Of a stretch of 64,000 nt of DNA, positions 8,183-17,602 are shown in pieces. A program made the position numbers and the translations under genes. The first letter of the stretch is position 1; the number at the start of each line of letters is the position of its first letter. The stretch covers positions 41,258 through 105,257 of the forward strand of contig PSPG01000002.1 of NCBI GenBank assembly GCA_003193925.1, read 5' to 3'. This stretch comes from Candidatus Thalassarchaeum betae. Its GTDB lineage: Archaea; Thermoplasmatota; Poseidoniia; Poseidoniales; Thalassarchaeaceae. The notes below the pieces were generated by a model, which had not been told where the DNA came from, did no database searches, and worked only from the letters and a program-made list of their open reading frames with translations.

Positions 8183-8662
8183 TCAGATGTCGAAGATGAC
8201 CTGTGCCATCCACCCAGGACCCTCGAAGGCCGGTATGTCGGGCTCTATCCCGGGCACCATTTCCCCGGCGGCTACCTCGCGCAGTGCCAGCTGGTGCAGG
8301 GTCACCGCCTTGACCTCGACCTCGCGCTCGACGAGATCCGAGTCGACCCAGGAGGCCTGTGCTTCGATCCTACCTCCTCCGTCTATCCTGATTGCCGCCT
8401 CAACGAGCCACTGGCCTTCGGCGGAGCCGCGATAGAGGACCTCCTCAAGCCACAGTACCATCCCGCGCTCGAGGTCCCCCCCGGGCGCTTGGACGACCCA
8501 TTCGCCGGTCGAGCGAGGCAATGTGGCGAGTGCGGCGGCGCCGTTCTCAGACAGCTGGATTGATTGGAGGCCCATGGTCGCCTCGAGGATCGCATCTTGA
8601 GCCGCCATCGAGAATGCACGCAGGCCTATGTCGGCCGTAGTAGGCAGAATCCACCAAGACAC
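8183..8662 (-). CDS. Archease (RtcB activator)
   Basis: 159 aa from GTG 8662, preceded by a GGTGAG Shine-Dalgarno-like run; TTG 8698 is an alternative start. Archease speeds guanylylation and turnover of the RNA ligase RtcB. Family blocks visible: TTADIGLRAFS near the N-terminus (usually HTADIG; the His is Thr here while the metal-binding Asp remains), ATMGLQSI, LERGMVLWLEEVLY, EVKAVTLHQL, and the C-terminal VIFDI. Its partner rtcB is at 17603, about 9 kb away and not in the same operon. It follows the calcium-repeat surface protein gene by 47 bp on the same strand, so it may depend on read-through. Confidence 0.88.
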   Translation of the reverse strand: MSWWILPTTADIGLRAFSMAAQDAILEATMGLQSIQLSENGAAALATLPRSTGEWVVQAPGGDLERGMVLWLEEVLYRGSAEGQWLVEAAIRIDGGGRIEAQASWVDSDLVEREVEVKAVTLHQLALREVAAGEMVPGIEPDIPAFEGPGWMAQVIFDI

Positions 8663-8709
8663 GGTCTCACCGACCCGTCCGAGCGGTCCATCGTGCAAGA
8701 ATGCAGGGG

Positions 8710-11700
8710 TCAGTCGAAGTCGCTGCACAGCTCGCCCTGACTGGGAAAGCTGACTGCCGACTTGGGGTTGGTGTTCCACTTGTTCTCGCACTTGTTGAGA
8801 TACCCGTCGCCGTCCGAGTCGATGTTGGCGTCGGCCGGGTCAAACGGATCGAAGCCGAAGTAGTACTCCCATCCTGACCACATGCCGTCGTCGTCCTGGT
8901 CCTGGTGATACACCTCCGAGCCATCGAACCACTGATCGCCGTCTGTATCCGGGTCGACGGGATTCGTCCCGTTCTCGAACTCCTCGTAGTTGGTGAAGTT
9001 CTCGAGGTCGTCGTAGAACCTCCTGCCGTTGTCTGTGGTCGGGTCGATGTGGCACTCGGAGTTCTGCGGGTTGTCCCATCCGGGGCAGTAGCGATACAAC
9101 AGGTGCGTCCGATTGAGCCCGTCGCCGTCGAAGTCCTCCTGGCCGTCGTCGATGCCATCGACGTCCGAGTCGAACATCTTCGGGTCCATCGGACCGCGGG
9201 CTCCGACGGCGCTCAGGGTGTTGTTGTCGACCAGCCCCAGGCTGAGTGCTATCTCCGAGTAGTAGACCTCCCAGCCGTCGGGAAGCTTGTCCCCGTCGGT
9301 GTCGTCGTCCACTGGGTTGGTGTCCCAGCGGTCAGGGGCCTCGAGAGAGTTCATGAGTGTGTCATTGTCGATGTCGAAGGCCGAGTCGGGAAGCGAGCCC
9401 CATGCCGGGTTGAGGGCCCATCGTCCGCTGGCGGGTACGGTGAAACCTGACAGGTTCATCTCGTGCAGGAAGTACTTCGGATCCATGTCGCCGTCGCCGT
9501 CTCGGTCCCCGGAGGTCGAGAAGCCCGCGAGGTAACTGCTCCAGACCCAGCCACCGGGCCCGAGTCCACACTCGAGCATCGAATCACAGCCCGGCGGTAG
9601 CCAGTCGGTGACGCTGATCCAGAGGCTGTGGCTCTTCGTGTTGTGCTGGACGGAGAAGACCTGCATCTCCCAGCCATCGGGCTGACCGTCGCCGTCAGTG
9701 TCGTTGTTCAGTGGGTTGGTGGCACCCTGCCAAGGCCGTGGGATGTTGAGTACCTCGCTACCGTCGAACAGGCCGTCGTCGTCACTGTCGGGGTTGTTGG
9801 CGTGGGTGATGTACTGGTCGAGGCCGTCGATGACCTCCTCCCCGTCGGACAGGCCGTCGAGGTCGGTATCGTGCGAAGAGGCATTGGTGAAGTACACCGA
9901 ACCGTTCCATACGAAGCCGTCAACGGCCTCGGTGAAGTCCTCGAGACCGTCACTGTCGGTGTCCCTGTCAGAGGCATTGGTGAAAGTTTCGTAGTACTCG
10001 ACAGCGTCGGACAAGCCGTCCCTGTCGGTGTCGTAGGCACCCGGATCGCTCCTTACTAAGACATCCCTCACACCCTGATCGACGATGCGAATGGTCCAGC
10101 CGATCACCTCGATGCCGTCGATGAGTCCGTCTCCGTCGGTATCGGCGACCAGCGGGTCGGTCGAGCGGCCGTCGACGAAGCCATCGCCGTCCCGGTCCCT
10201 CGCATTGTACTCGTCGAGGTTGGTGAAGCGCTCGTGCTCCTCGACGACTACGGCGAGGTCCTGTAGACGGCTCGTGACCTCCTGGCCGATCTCGACGTTG
10301 ATGTGGTAGATCCAGCCGGCGATCAGGGTCTTGATCGGGATGTTGACGTACTGGCTCTCCTGGACAGTCCTGACCCAGAGGATGGTGCTGTTGACCTGCA
10401 CGTAGTCGCCGATCTCGACCGAGATGGCATGGATGGTGGTCACGCCAACGAGCCCTGTGTATCGCACGCCCCCGTCGCCGTCGGCGTCGTAACCGTCGAA
10501 GTCGGGGTCGTCGTCAGCGTTGCTGCCGTCGTTCGGATGGATTCCGCTGAGGTGCTCCCACCCGTCGGGCATGCCGTCACCGTCGGTGTCGAACTCCAGC
10601 GGATTGGTGAAGTTCTCCGGACCCCAGGTGTAGGCGACCTCGTACTCCTCGACGTTGTTCAGCCCGTCCCCGTCGGGGTCGCCGTAGGCGTCGGTGGCGT
10701 TGGCGGGGTTAAGGAAGCGGTCGCCCGAGGAATCGAGGCTGTAGCAGTACTCGAAGCCGTCGGGCATGCCGTCGCCGTCGGTGTCCCAGTCGCCCGGACC
10801 GTTGAGGCGGCCGTCGTTGTCCATGTCCTGCTCGAACCAGGTCCGGTCGCCGTGGCCGCTCATGTACTCCGTGTACGGCGCTTGCAGGGTCAAGGTGCCG
10901 AAGACGGGGACGCCGCAGTGGACGCCCAGTTGGATCTGCCCGTAGGCGATCTCGTACCTGTCTGCAATGAGGTCGCCGTCGCTGTCCTCCTCGAGCGGGT
11001 TGGTGTCGTACCTCTCCTCGACGTAATTGCGCAGACTGTCGGGTTCGGGCTGCTCGAGGTCCAGCAGGGCATCGCACGAGTGGCCGAACTGGCTGCCCAT
11101 CTCCTCCCACTCGCTCGAGCCGATGTCCTGCTCGATCTGCCCCTGGACCTCGGGAGTCAACAGGTAGCAGTCCCAGTTGCCGTCGAGTGGGTCGAGTAGG
11201 GTGATTGACCCCGAAGGGGTCTCGATAACGAAGGTGTACTCGGACTCCCAGCGGTCATTCAGACCGTCGCCGTCGGTGTCCCTGAGATTGGGATTGGTGC
11301 CGAGGAGCATCTCCTCGGTGTTGGTCAGGCCGTCCCGGTCCGGGTCTCCGAAGGGCCCGTTGTCCGGATTGGGGAAGGTCTCGTTCTGCTCCCCAGTCTC
11401 CTCCTCGTTGTCGGGGGAGTTGTGGGATATCTCGCTGAGGTCGGGCTCGCCGTTGTCCAGGGGATCCAGCCCATTGGCTATCTCCCACCCGTCGTCGAGC
11501 CCGTCGCCATCGGTGTCGGCCTCCCTCCAGTCGGTTCCGTAGAGCGTCTGCTCCATCCTGTCCGGCAGTCCGTCGCCGTCGAAGTCCTCCCCGCCGACGT
11601 GGGTGTCGTCGCTGGATACGATGTCCCCCGCTGCTGGTTCGAAGCCGCCGGAAGTGGTGGTGGACAGGCCGGCGTCGATGATGGTGTAGAAGCCGGCCAG

Positions 11701-11754
11701 ACACAGCGTCGCTGTGATTGCAAGCACCGCATACTGGTTGTGATTCAGAGCCAT
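8710..11754 (-). CDS. Giant surface protein with calcium-binding (TSP3-like) repeats
   Basis: 1,014 aa from ATG 11754 (MALNHNQYAVLAITATLCL). A single N-terminal hydrophobic segment is probably a signal peptide or anchor. The rest is built from about 25 acidic loops of the DTDGDGLPDGWE type, characteristic of thrombospondin type 3 / EF-hand-like calcium-binding repeats. Many are followed by NPLD or TNP segments. One non-repeat insert of roughly 80 residues (around VEIGDYVQVNSTILWV) interrupts the array. No C-terminal membrane anchor is visible; the protein ends CSDFD. Likely an exported, calcium-stiffened stalk or adhesin. The repeats make the DNA highly repetitive. A clear TATA-like element (11801-11810) supports its own promoter. 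Confidence 0.9.
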   Translation of the reverse strand: MALNHNQYAVLAITATLCLAGFYTIIDAGLSTTTSGGFEPAAGDIVSSDDTHVGGEDFDGDGLPDRMEQTLYGTDWREADTDGDGLDDGWEIANGLDPLDNGEPDLSEISHNSPDNEEETGEQNETFPNPDNGPFGDPDRDGLTNTEEMLLGTNPNLRDTDGDGLNDRWESEYTFVIETPSGSITLLDPLDGNWDCYLLTPEVQGQIEQDIGSSEWEEMGSQFGHSCDALLDLEQPEPDSLRNYVEERYDTNPLEEDSDGDLIADRYEIAYGQIQLGVHCGVPVFGTLTLQAPYTEYMSGHGDRTWFEQDMDNDGRLNGPGDWDTDGDGMPDGFEYCYSLDSSGDRFLNPANATDAYGDPDGDGLNNVEEYEVAYTWGPENFTNPLEFDTDGDGMPDGWEHLSGIHPNDGSNADDDPDFDGYDADGDGGVRYTGLVGVTTIHAISVEIGDYVQVNSTILWVRTVQESQYVNIPIKTLIAGWIYHINVEIGQEVTSRLQDLAVVVEEHERFTNLDEYNARDRDGDGFVDGRSTDPLVADTDGDGLIDGIEVIGWTIRIVDQGVRDVLVRSDPGAYDTDRDGLSDAVEYYETFTNASDRDTDSDGLEDFTEAVDGFVWNGSVYFTNASSHDTDLDGLSDGEEVIDGLDQYITHANNPDSDDDGLFDGSEVLNIPRPWQGATNPLNNDTDGDGQPDGWEMQVFSVQHNTKSHSLWISVTDWLPPGCDSMLECGLGPGGWVWSSYLAGFSTSGDRDGDGDMDPKYFLHEMNLSGFTVPASGRWALNPAWGSLPDSAFDIDNDTLMNSLEAPDRWDTNPVDDDTDGDKLPDGWEVYYSEIALSLGLVDNNTLSAVGARGPMDPKMFDSDVDGIDDGQEDFDGDGLNRTHLLYRYCPGWDNPQNSECHIDPTTDNGRRFYDDLENFTNYEEFENGTNPVDPDTDGDQWFDGSEVYHQDQDDDGMWSGWEYYFGFDPFDPADANIDSDGDGYLNKCENKWNTNPKSAVSFPSQGELCSDFD

Positions 11755-11800
11755 GGAGGCACATCCGGCCCCAATGGGGCCGTCCGCTTGAATTTGGGTC

Positions 11801-11810
11801 CGGATATAAT
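11801..11810 (-). promoter_or_regulatory. Box A promoter of the calcium-repeat protein
   Basis: Minus-strand ATTATATCCG in a GC-rich gap of 82 bp. Transcription would begin near 11780, giving a leader of about 25 nt before ATG 11754. This supports the 11754 start over the longer frame starting at 11817. Confidence 0.6.
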
Positions 11811-11836
11811 GTTTCACGGCAACCGAGCACGGGCAA

Positions 11837-12970
11837 TCATCCCGCTATCTCCCTCGAAGAGCGTATCTCGAGCGTCAGTCTGCCGTCCTCGAACGAGGTC
11901 GAGACGTGTCCATTTCTTCCGTATGCTCGTTCCCAGCAGCCTAGCAGTACCCCACTTGCGATCGCCGGGTGAAAGACGGACGCGAAGACCAGCCTGACTC
12001 CGCCGTGCTCATCCGCCTGCGAGGTACTTTCGATCCCACCGAGTCCGTGCGAGCTGAGGTGCCGACGAGTGATGCTCACCCAGTCTGAGTGAGCCCGGAC
12101 GAGGACGTGATGGCCCTCAGAGACGAACCTCTCCCTCGCCGAGTCGGCGGCTGCCGTCCACCACGTGGAGCGCTTGTCGTCGAGTCCTTCCCATCGATAG
12201 TCCTCGTCCCTGCCCTCGTGGACCACATCCAGATAGGGGAGGCAGTAGTCCTCGAATCGCAGGATGAGGTCGCGGTGCAGGAACATCCTGCGCTCGTTCA
12301 TTATCGACCAACACCCAGAGGATTCAACTCGCAGATCAGCCCACAACTCATCAGTCGACTCTTTGCCGAGATCACAGCCAATCTCCTGATCCCCCCAACT
12401 GGGCCTGCGGGGCTTCGGTACGGGGACTTGGGTGTCATCTGGAGTGAGTGTGATGACCAGTCCCTCACCCGCACTCTCCGACCACAGGAAGCGGTGTCGC
12501 TTGCCCGTAGCCCTCTCCCACGCTGCGGCGACCAGCCCCGAGCAGATCGGGCCCGAGGCAGGGCGGTCGATGAGGATCCGCGTCTCCTCGCCGTCATCTA
12601 GGAGCTCGAATCGGCCAAGGCCCCTGGACTCCCAGTCTTGGATGGTACTCGACCAAGAAGCGGGGTCGCGTCCAGAAGGAGCGTCCCAGCCCTCGAAACC
12701 CATCATGTGCTCCTCGTACTCCATGGCAGCATGTGCTAGGCGACGGCCGAGACTCTGCCCGGTCCTCTGTTCGAGCCTCTGGAACCACGACTCGAACCAG
12801 CCCACGCCGACTCGCCAAGCGAGCTTGTATGGGTCGTAGTCACGAGCCATGTCGCTGTAGGTGCCGTCATCAATCGGCATCCATCTGAGTTTCATTTGGT
12901 TTTCGGGGGACAACGGATCTCCGTAGAAGTGCTTGAGGAAGAAGTTCCCGAGGGCATCGAACAGGCCCAT
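11837..12970 (-). CDS. Unknown protein with an internal duplication
   Basis: 377 aa from ATG 12970 (MGLFDALGNFFLKHFYGDP), two bases after the aminotransferase stop, so the two genes are almost certainly one operon. No signal peptide. Two halves each end in a similar block: RILIDRPASGPICSGLVAAA then WERATGK, and LVFASVFHPAIASGVLLGC then WERAYGR, each followed by two beta strands. This suggests two copies of one alpha/beta domain. The shape (helix ending in W-E-R-A, then paired strands) vaguely recalls V4R/heme-NO-like sensor domains, but that is speculation. No catalytic motif was seen. Confidence 0.75.
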   Translation of the reverse strand: MGLFDALGNFFLKHFYGDPLSPENQMKLRWMPIDDGTYSDMARDYDPYKLAWRVGVGWFESWFQRLEQRTGQSLGRRLAHAAMEYEEHMMGFEGWDAPSGRDPASWSSTIQDWESRGLGRFELLDDGEETRILIDRPASGPICSGLVAAAWERATGKRHRFLWSESAGEGLVITLTPDDTQVPVPKPRRPSWGDQEIGCDLGKESTDELWADLRVESSGCWSIMNERRMFLHRDLILRFEDYCLPYLDVVHEGRDEDYRWEGLDDKRSTWWTAAADSARERFVSEGHHVLVRAHSDWVSITRRHLSSHGLGGIESTSQADEHGGVRLVFASVFHPAIASGVLLGCWERAYGRNGHVSTSFEDGRLTLEIRSSREIAG

Positions 12971-12972
12971 GC

Positions 12973-14175
12973 TCAGCCCCGCAGAAACGCTTCGATGCGA
13001 TCGAAGGCCTCGGCGAGGACCTCGACGGGCGGCAGGCACACCATCCTGAAGTGGCCCTGTCCGAACTCAGGCGAGAAGCCCGAGCCATGGACGAGCAGGA
13101 CGTGGTACTGGTGCAGCAGGTCGAGCACGAAGCGCTTGTCGTCCGCGGCCATCTTGGGGTTGGTGATGCTGACGAACAGGTAGAACGCGCCGCCCGGTGC
13201 CTCGCAGTCCAGCCCTTCGATGGTCTCGATCCTGTCCAGGCAGTAGTCCATCCTCTTCCTGATTGTGGCACGATGCCCCTCCAGCCAGCCGGTGTCGTCG
13301 GTCAAGCCCGCGAGGAAGCCGTGCTGTGCTGGCGTGGAAGCGCAGAGTCGGCTGCGGAGCAGCCGCTCGACACCATCGCGAACAAGTTCCAGCCTTCCCT
13401 GAGGGTCATGCCAAGCCATGTAGCCGACCCTCCAGCCGGGTGCGAAGTAGACCTTGGAGGCCCCGTTGAGTACGATGACCGGTACTTCTTCCGAGCGTGA
13501 GGCCACCGAGCACTGCTGGCCAGTGAAGTCCAGTCCGTCGTAAATCTCGTCGGCGATGATGGTGCACTTGGGCCATAGGCTCGCAATCTCGATGAGCGCG
13601 TCGACCTCCTCGGGGGTGGCGACGTTGCCTGTCGGGTTGTTGGGGTTGATCAGGACCAGCAGGCGGACGCTGTCGTCCATCTTCGCGCTGATGTCGTCGA
13701 GGTCGATGCGCCAGCCGTCGTCCGGGTCCAGCCGGTACTCCACGGTCGTTCCCCCGTACATCTGCGGGTAGGCCATGTAGGGAGGGTAGTGCGGCCCAGG
13801 TGCGAGGACGGTGTCGCCCTCTTCGAGGAAGGCTGCGAAGATGATCTGCAGGGCCTCGGTGACGCCGTGTGTGACATAGACGTCATCAGTCGAGCAGTCC
13901 CATCCTTTCGAGCGCTCTCTGGAGGTTATGGCGTGGCGCAGTTCTGGTATTCCATAAGACGGGCCGTAGCCGTTGTCCTGCCGGTCAAGAGCCGCCTTGA
14001 AGGCGGTGACCATGTGGTCTGGAGTGGGCAATCCGTCGTAGGCCAGCGGGTCACCGATGTTGAGTCGGATTATCTCGTGGCCCTGTGCCTCGAGCTCGAC
14101 GGCGGGAACCACGACGTCTCGGATGGCGTACTCTATCGCGGCGGCGCGAGCCGAGACATCAACCTGTTCGACCAC
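12973..14175 (-). CDS. PLP-dependent class I/II aminotransferase (alanine/aspartate type)
   Basis: 400 aa from GTG 14175 (MVEQVDVSARAAAIEYAIRD); a TTG at 14226 would add 17 residues. Fold-type I features: GYGPSYGIPELRHAI, the NPNNPTG motif near residues 177-183, DEIYDGLDF, and the PLP lysine in NGASKVYFAPGWRVGYM near residue 241. The overall pattern is close to archaeal AlaA-like enzymes that interconvert alanine and pyruvate using 2-oxoglutarate. Substrate specificity cannot be read from sequence by eye. It is followed immediately by the duplicated unknown protein and is divergent from a small membrane-protein gene. Confidence 0.88.
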   Translation of the reverse strand: MVEQVDVSARAAAIEYAIRDVVVPAVELEAQGHEIIRLNIGDPLAYDGLPTPDHMVTAFKAALDRQDNGYGPSYGIPELRHAITSRERSKGWDCSTDDVYVTHGVTEALQIIFAAFLEEGDTVLAPGPHYPPYMAYPQMYGGTTVEYRLDPDDGWRIDLDDISAKMDDSVRLLVLINPNNPTGNVATPEEVDALIEIASLWPKCTIIADEIYDGLDFTGQQCSVASRSEEVPVIVLNGASKVYFAPGWRVGYMAWHDPQGRLELVRDGVERLLRSRLCASTPAQHGFLAGLTDDTGWLEGHRATIRKRMDYCLDRIETIEGLDCEAPGGAFYLFVSITNPKMAADDKRFVLDLLHQYHVLLVHGSGFSPEFGQGHFRMVCLPPVEVLAEAFDRIEAFLRG

Positions 14176-14250
14176 GCTCGTGCGTGATGCGGTTCGGCCA
14201 TCAAATCGACGGATGAACAAAGTCAAGCCCGGGCCCTCTCAGGGGCCGGA

Positions 14251-14628
14251 GTGGGCGAGGACCCGGGAACTTTGTCGAAACTGACCGCACTCGGCTTGGT
14301 GCCGATGGGCATAGTGCTCTCTGCGGTGCTCTTCGAGATGCCAGCTGACGGGCAGCAGAGGTTCACGATGGCCATCTTCTCTCTCGTAGTGATCATGCCG
14401 CTGTGCGCGGCATTCAGTCTGGTGCTGAAACTGAGGCACTGGGGCTTGGAACACGGCACACGACCGAAGTGGATGCCTAGGTCAAGGGTCTGGCATTTAC
14501 TGGCAATGCTGGTGTTGTTCGCGCTCCTCGCCCTGATGATTACCTCCCAGGGGGACGTGCTGGGTTTCCACGGGATGCTGGGCGCATGGCTCGTGATCTG
14601 GATTACCGCATACCGGCTGATTAACTGA
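14251..14628 (+). CDS. Small four-helix membrane protein
   Basis: 125 aa from GTG 14251. Four hydrophobic segments: LTALGLVPMGIVLSAVLF, FSLVVIMPLCAAFSLVL, HLLAMLVLFALLALMIT and MLGAWLVIWITAY, with a basic loop (GTRPKWMPRSR) between the second and third. No family recognised. It lies between the aminotransferase and alaS on the opposite strand and overlaps the alaS 3' end by 8 bp. The regular hydrophobic pattern argues for a real gene despite the GTG start. Confidence 0.65.
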   Translation: MGEDPGTLSKLTALGLVPMGIVLSAVLFEMPADGQQRFTMAIFSLVVIMPLCAAFSLVLKLRHWGLEHGTRPKWMPRSRVWHLLAMLVLFALLALMITSQGDVLGFHGMLGAWLVIWITAYRLIN

Positions 14629-17497
14629 TACCTAGCAACGAGCGCGCTGCATCGAGCGCGGCCGGGATGCCATCGGGCTTCGAGCCGCCGCCTTGGGCGA
14701 TGGTGGGCCTGCCGCCGCCCGCTCCCCCGATGTGACCTGCTATCGCATTGAGGATCTCGACGGCGTTGTGGCGCTCTGCTGCGACACTGCCCTCGGTGGA
14801 GGCGACTATGAGGGTCCCTCCGCCCTCTCTGCTGCCTAGCACTGCGAGGGTCGGCGTGGATGCGTCGCGAGTCAGCTCTCCGAGCATCGCCATCATCTGC
14901 TTGGCATCCCCTCCGGATTCCATCACCACGTACCTGACGCCCTCCTTCTCGACCGCAGCATCACCGCCGCCATCGGTCCGCAATCTCACGATCTCGGCCT
15001 CCAGAGATTCGATGCGCTTCTGCTGCGACTTCCACTCGCCGAAGAAGCGCGAGACGGTGCGCGGCAGGTCGTCCGGCTGCACCCCGAGGATCTCTGAGGC
15101 GTCACCGAGAAGGCGCTCCTGGCGCCGGGTGTGCTCGCGTGCCGTCCCCCCTGCCACGATCTGCAGACGCTCCACTCCGTCTTGGACTTGACTCGACCTG
15201 ATGATGAGTAACTCCCCGATTTCGCCGGCTTCGTCATGGTGCGTGCCCCCGCATGCCTGGGTGTCGTAGTCGCCGATCTTGATGATGCGAATCTGGCTGT
15301 GCTTGGGCGGTCCGCCCTGATAGATGTCGAAGCCGAAGGTGGCGTCGGCGTCCGCTCTATCCATCACCAGCTTCTCGATCCCAGGATTCGCCTCGACGAT
15401 CTCGTTCGCCCTGTCCTCGATGGTGTCGAGGACCTCCCTGGTGAGTCTAGAGTGGTGGGTGATGTCCAGCCTCGCGTAGCGTGCGCCCTTGTTCGAGCCG
15501 GCCTGCCAAACATGGGGGCCGAGGACCTCTCTGGCGGAGCCGCCGACGATATGGACCGCCGTGTGGTGGTCCATCAGCTGCTTGCGGCGCTCCCAGTCGA
15601 CAACCCCCCTGGCTGAGCCCCCCTCAAGTGGGGCGTCGGTGAGATGCAGGATTACACCGTTCTCGACCCGGGTGTCGACCACGTTGGCGGCGGCGCCGTT
15701 CTGAGCCAGCATGCCTTGGTCACCGAGTTGCCCGCCCCCCTCGGGATAGAACAGGGTCCGATCTAGAACCACGGCGTGCGTAGGTACTCCGAAGACCTCG
15801 CTAGAGAGGTTCAGAGATTCTACCTCCTCGCTTGACAGAGGGGCGCAGTGCAGCACTTCGGCAGTGAACTCGGTGGCGCTGGTGTCGGCGTAGTAGTCAG
15901 GTGAGGTAGCGGGCAGCGCTGCCACCTCGAAGACGCTGTCCATGGCCTTCGCCTTGGCCGCCACCTTGGTCATCTGCGCGTTGCGGGCAGCCATGTCGGC
16001 TGCGAACCCGACGCGCACGGACAGGCCCTCCCAGCCGAGCTCGTGCGCTATCGAGACGACCATGTCGGGATTGAGGCCTCTCTCCTCAGCGAGGCGAAAC
16101 AGGGTCTCGTCAGGAGCCATGGCGACGTCCTTGGGAAGCGACTTGAGGGCGGTACGCACCGCTGCCTCACCTTTCCTCAGCATCTCGTGGTAGCGCACCT
16201 CCTCGAGCTCGAGTATCCTCAGTACGCCCTCGCGCGACTGCACGAACGAGCCCATGTCGAGATGGGTGTCCATGTGGTGCGCGCCCAAGTCAGCGAGACT
16301 GATGGACGCGCCGAGGTCGTCCTTCATGCGGCAGACGCGGCGGGCCAGCATGCGAGCCAGGTAGCCGGCCTTGGAATTGCTCGGCACTAGGCCGTCGCCC
16401 AGCATGTTGCACAGAGCGTGCATGTGATCTGGTATGGCGTAGATCGAGGACAGCGGCTCAGTCACTTGTTTCAACTCGTCAACGGAGAGATTGATACCGG
16501 TCTCGTAGAGTCGTTCGACCAACTTGTCGTACAGTGCTTCGACATCGGTTCCGACATCGATGTTGAGTATCCCGGCGAGCCTCGAGAGCTCGCCCAGCAG
16601 CGAGTCGATGCCGACCGCCATCCCGAGGGAGGATGCCATCGAGTCGAAGCCGCTCAGCTCCTTGAGCCAAGCCACCGACTCGGGGTAGATTGCCTCGTAG
16701 ATGGTAGGGGTACCGGCGGCGGCCCAGCAGAATCTCTCGAGGCCGTAGCCGGTGTCGATGATCTGCAGGTCCATCTCCCTGTATCGCAGGCCCTTGATCT
16801 CGATGTCGCCGTCATCGGCCTCCTCGAGGTTCATGAAGACGAGCGTGGCGAGCTCCAGCCCGCCCACTATGACCTCCAATGCTGGTCCGGCGTTGCCGCC
16901 TCCAGACCAGGGGCTCTCGACGTAGGTGAGTTCCTTGGGATCGATGCCCAATGAATCGACGAGCATCTCGTCGCAATAGCGAACGCACTGGTCGATCCAG
17001 TAGACGACATCGTTGTCCCCAGGCCTGTTGAAAGCGTGGTGCGCCATCATCTCGAATGCCGAGAGATGCCTTCCAGAACGGCCTACTGCGGCCAGGTCTG
17101 TCAGCCTGATGCACGGCTGACTGATACCTAGGGGGTTGGCCGGCGGCGGAACTTGGCCGCTGGTGACATGAGGCTGGAAGTCAGCTATGCTGGCGATGGT
17201 CAGGTGGATGTCGTCGCGCCATCTGGCGATGATCGGGTACGGCTCCACTCTCGTGTGACCGTGCTTGTCGAAGAAATCGAGGAAAGCTTCCCTCATGGCG
17301 TCCTTCAGGGCTTTCCCAAGCATCGGAAAGCCCTCGATGACCGGGTTGCCGATGAAAGTGTACGGGTCCTCGGTCGAATCACCGCACGTAGTGCGGCTCT
17401 CGTCCCTTGTCCAGAAGCGGACTCCGGTCACCCGGCAAGTCTTGCAGATGTGTCCCGACTCCTCCCAGAAGGGGATGTGAATCTCGCCGAACGCCAT
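14621..17497 (-). CDS. alaS: Alanyl-tRNA synthetase
   Basis: 958 aa from ATG 17497 (MAFGEIHIPFWEESGHICK); an upstream in-frame start at 17527 adds 10 residues. It charges tRNA-Ala. It has the archaeal N-terminal extension before the class II aminoacylation core (QPCIRLTDLAAVGRSGRHLS, then YGLERFCWAA). The editing domain carries the zinc-binding HHTAVH and CGGTHHDEAG motifs, and a C-terminal glycine-rich DHHA1-type domain (GGAGGGRPTIAQGGG) follows. Length matches archaeal AlaRS. It is divergent from rtcB across 105 bp and convergent with the small membrane-protein gene. Confidence 0.96.
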   Translation of the reverse strand: MAFGEIHIPFWEESGHICKTCRVTGVRFWTRDESRTTCGDSTEDPYTFIGNPVIEGFPMLGKALKDAMREAFLDFFDKHGHTRVEPYPIIARWRDDIHLTIASIADFQPHVTSGQVPPPANPLGISQPCIRLTDLAAVGRSGRHLSAFEMMAHHAFNRPGDNDVVYWIDQCVRYCDEMLVDSLGIDPKELTYVESPWSGGGNAGPALEVIVGGLELATLVFMNLEEADDGDIEIKGLRYREMDLQIIDTGYGLERFCWAAAGTPTIYEAIYPESVAWLKELSGFDSMASSLGMAVGIDSLLGELSRLAGILNIDVGTDVEALYDKLVERLYETGINLSVDELKQVTEPLSSIYAIPDHMHALCNMLGDGLVPSNSKAGYLARMLARRVCRMKDDLGASISLADLGAHHMDTHLDMGSFVQSREGVLRILELEEVRYHEMLRKGEAAVRTALKSLPKDVAMAPDETLFRLAEERGLNPDMVVSIAHELGWEGLSVRVGFAADMAARNAQMTKVAAKAKAMDSVFEVAALPATSPDYYADTSATEFTAEVLHCAPLSSEEVESLNLSSEVFGVPTHAVVLDRTLFYPEGGGQLGDQGMLAQNGAAANVVDTRVENGVILHLTDAPLEGGSARGVVDWERRKQLMDHHTAVHIVGGSAREVLGPHVWQAGSNKGARYARLDITHHSRLTREVLDTIEDRANEIVEANPGIEKLVMDRADADATFGFDIYQGGPPKHSQIRIIKIGDYDTQACGGTHHDEAGEIGELLIIRSSQVQDGVERLQIVAGGTAREHTRRQERLLGDASEILGVQPDDLPRTVSRFFGEWKSQQKRIESLEAEIVRLRTDGGGDAAVEKEGVRYVVMESGGDAKQMMAMLGELTRDASTPTLAVLGSREGGGTLIVASTEGSVAAERHNAVEILNAIAGHIGGAGGGRPTIAQGGGSKPDGIPAALDAARSLLGIS

Positions 17498-17602
17498 GCT
17501 ACCGCGCCTTACCTGCGCTCGAGCCATCGGACAGGCGGTCTTGAAGGCAATTGTACGAGAGACGCCCGTTGCGTTGAAAGCGAGAGCGCAACAGGGTTGC
17601 CC

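Noticed and set aside
10303-11199. Long plus-strand frame across the calcium-repeat gene
   Set aside because: Antisense of DTDGDG codons, giving Val/Gly-rich shadow sequence; no domain and no start context.
8710-11754. CRISPR-like or minisatellite array from repeated GTCGCCGTCGGTGTC segments
   Set aside because: The repeats are in frame, irregularly spaced and encode calcium-binding loops; no unique spacers or cas genes are present.
17568-17592. Inverted repeat GTTGCG/CGCAAC with 13-nt spacer before rtcB
   Set aside because: Short arms and long spacer; expected by chance in GC-rich DNA.
17153-17602. N-terminal extension of rtcB by 150 codons
   Set aside because: It runs antisense to the alaS N-terminus, and RtcB family length and start fit ATG 17603.
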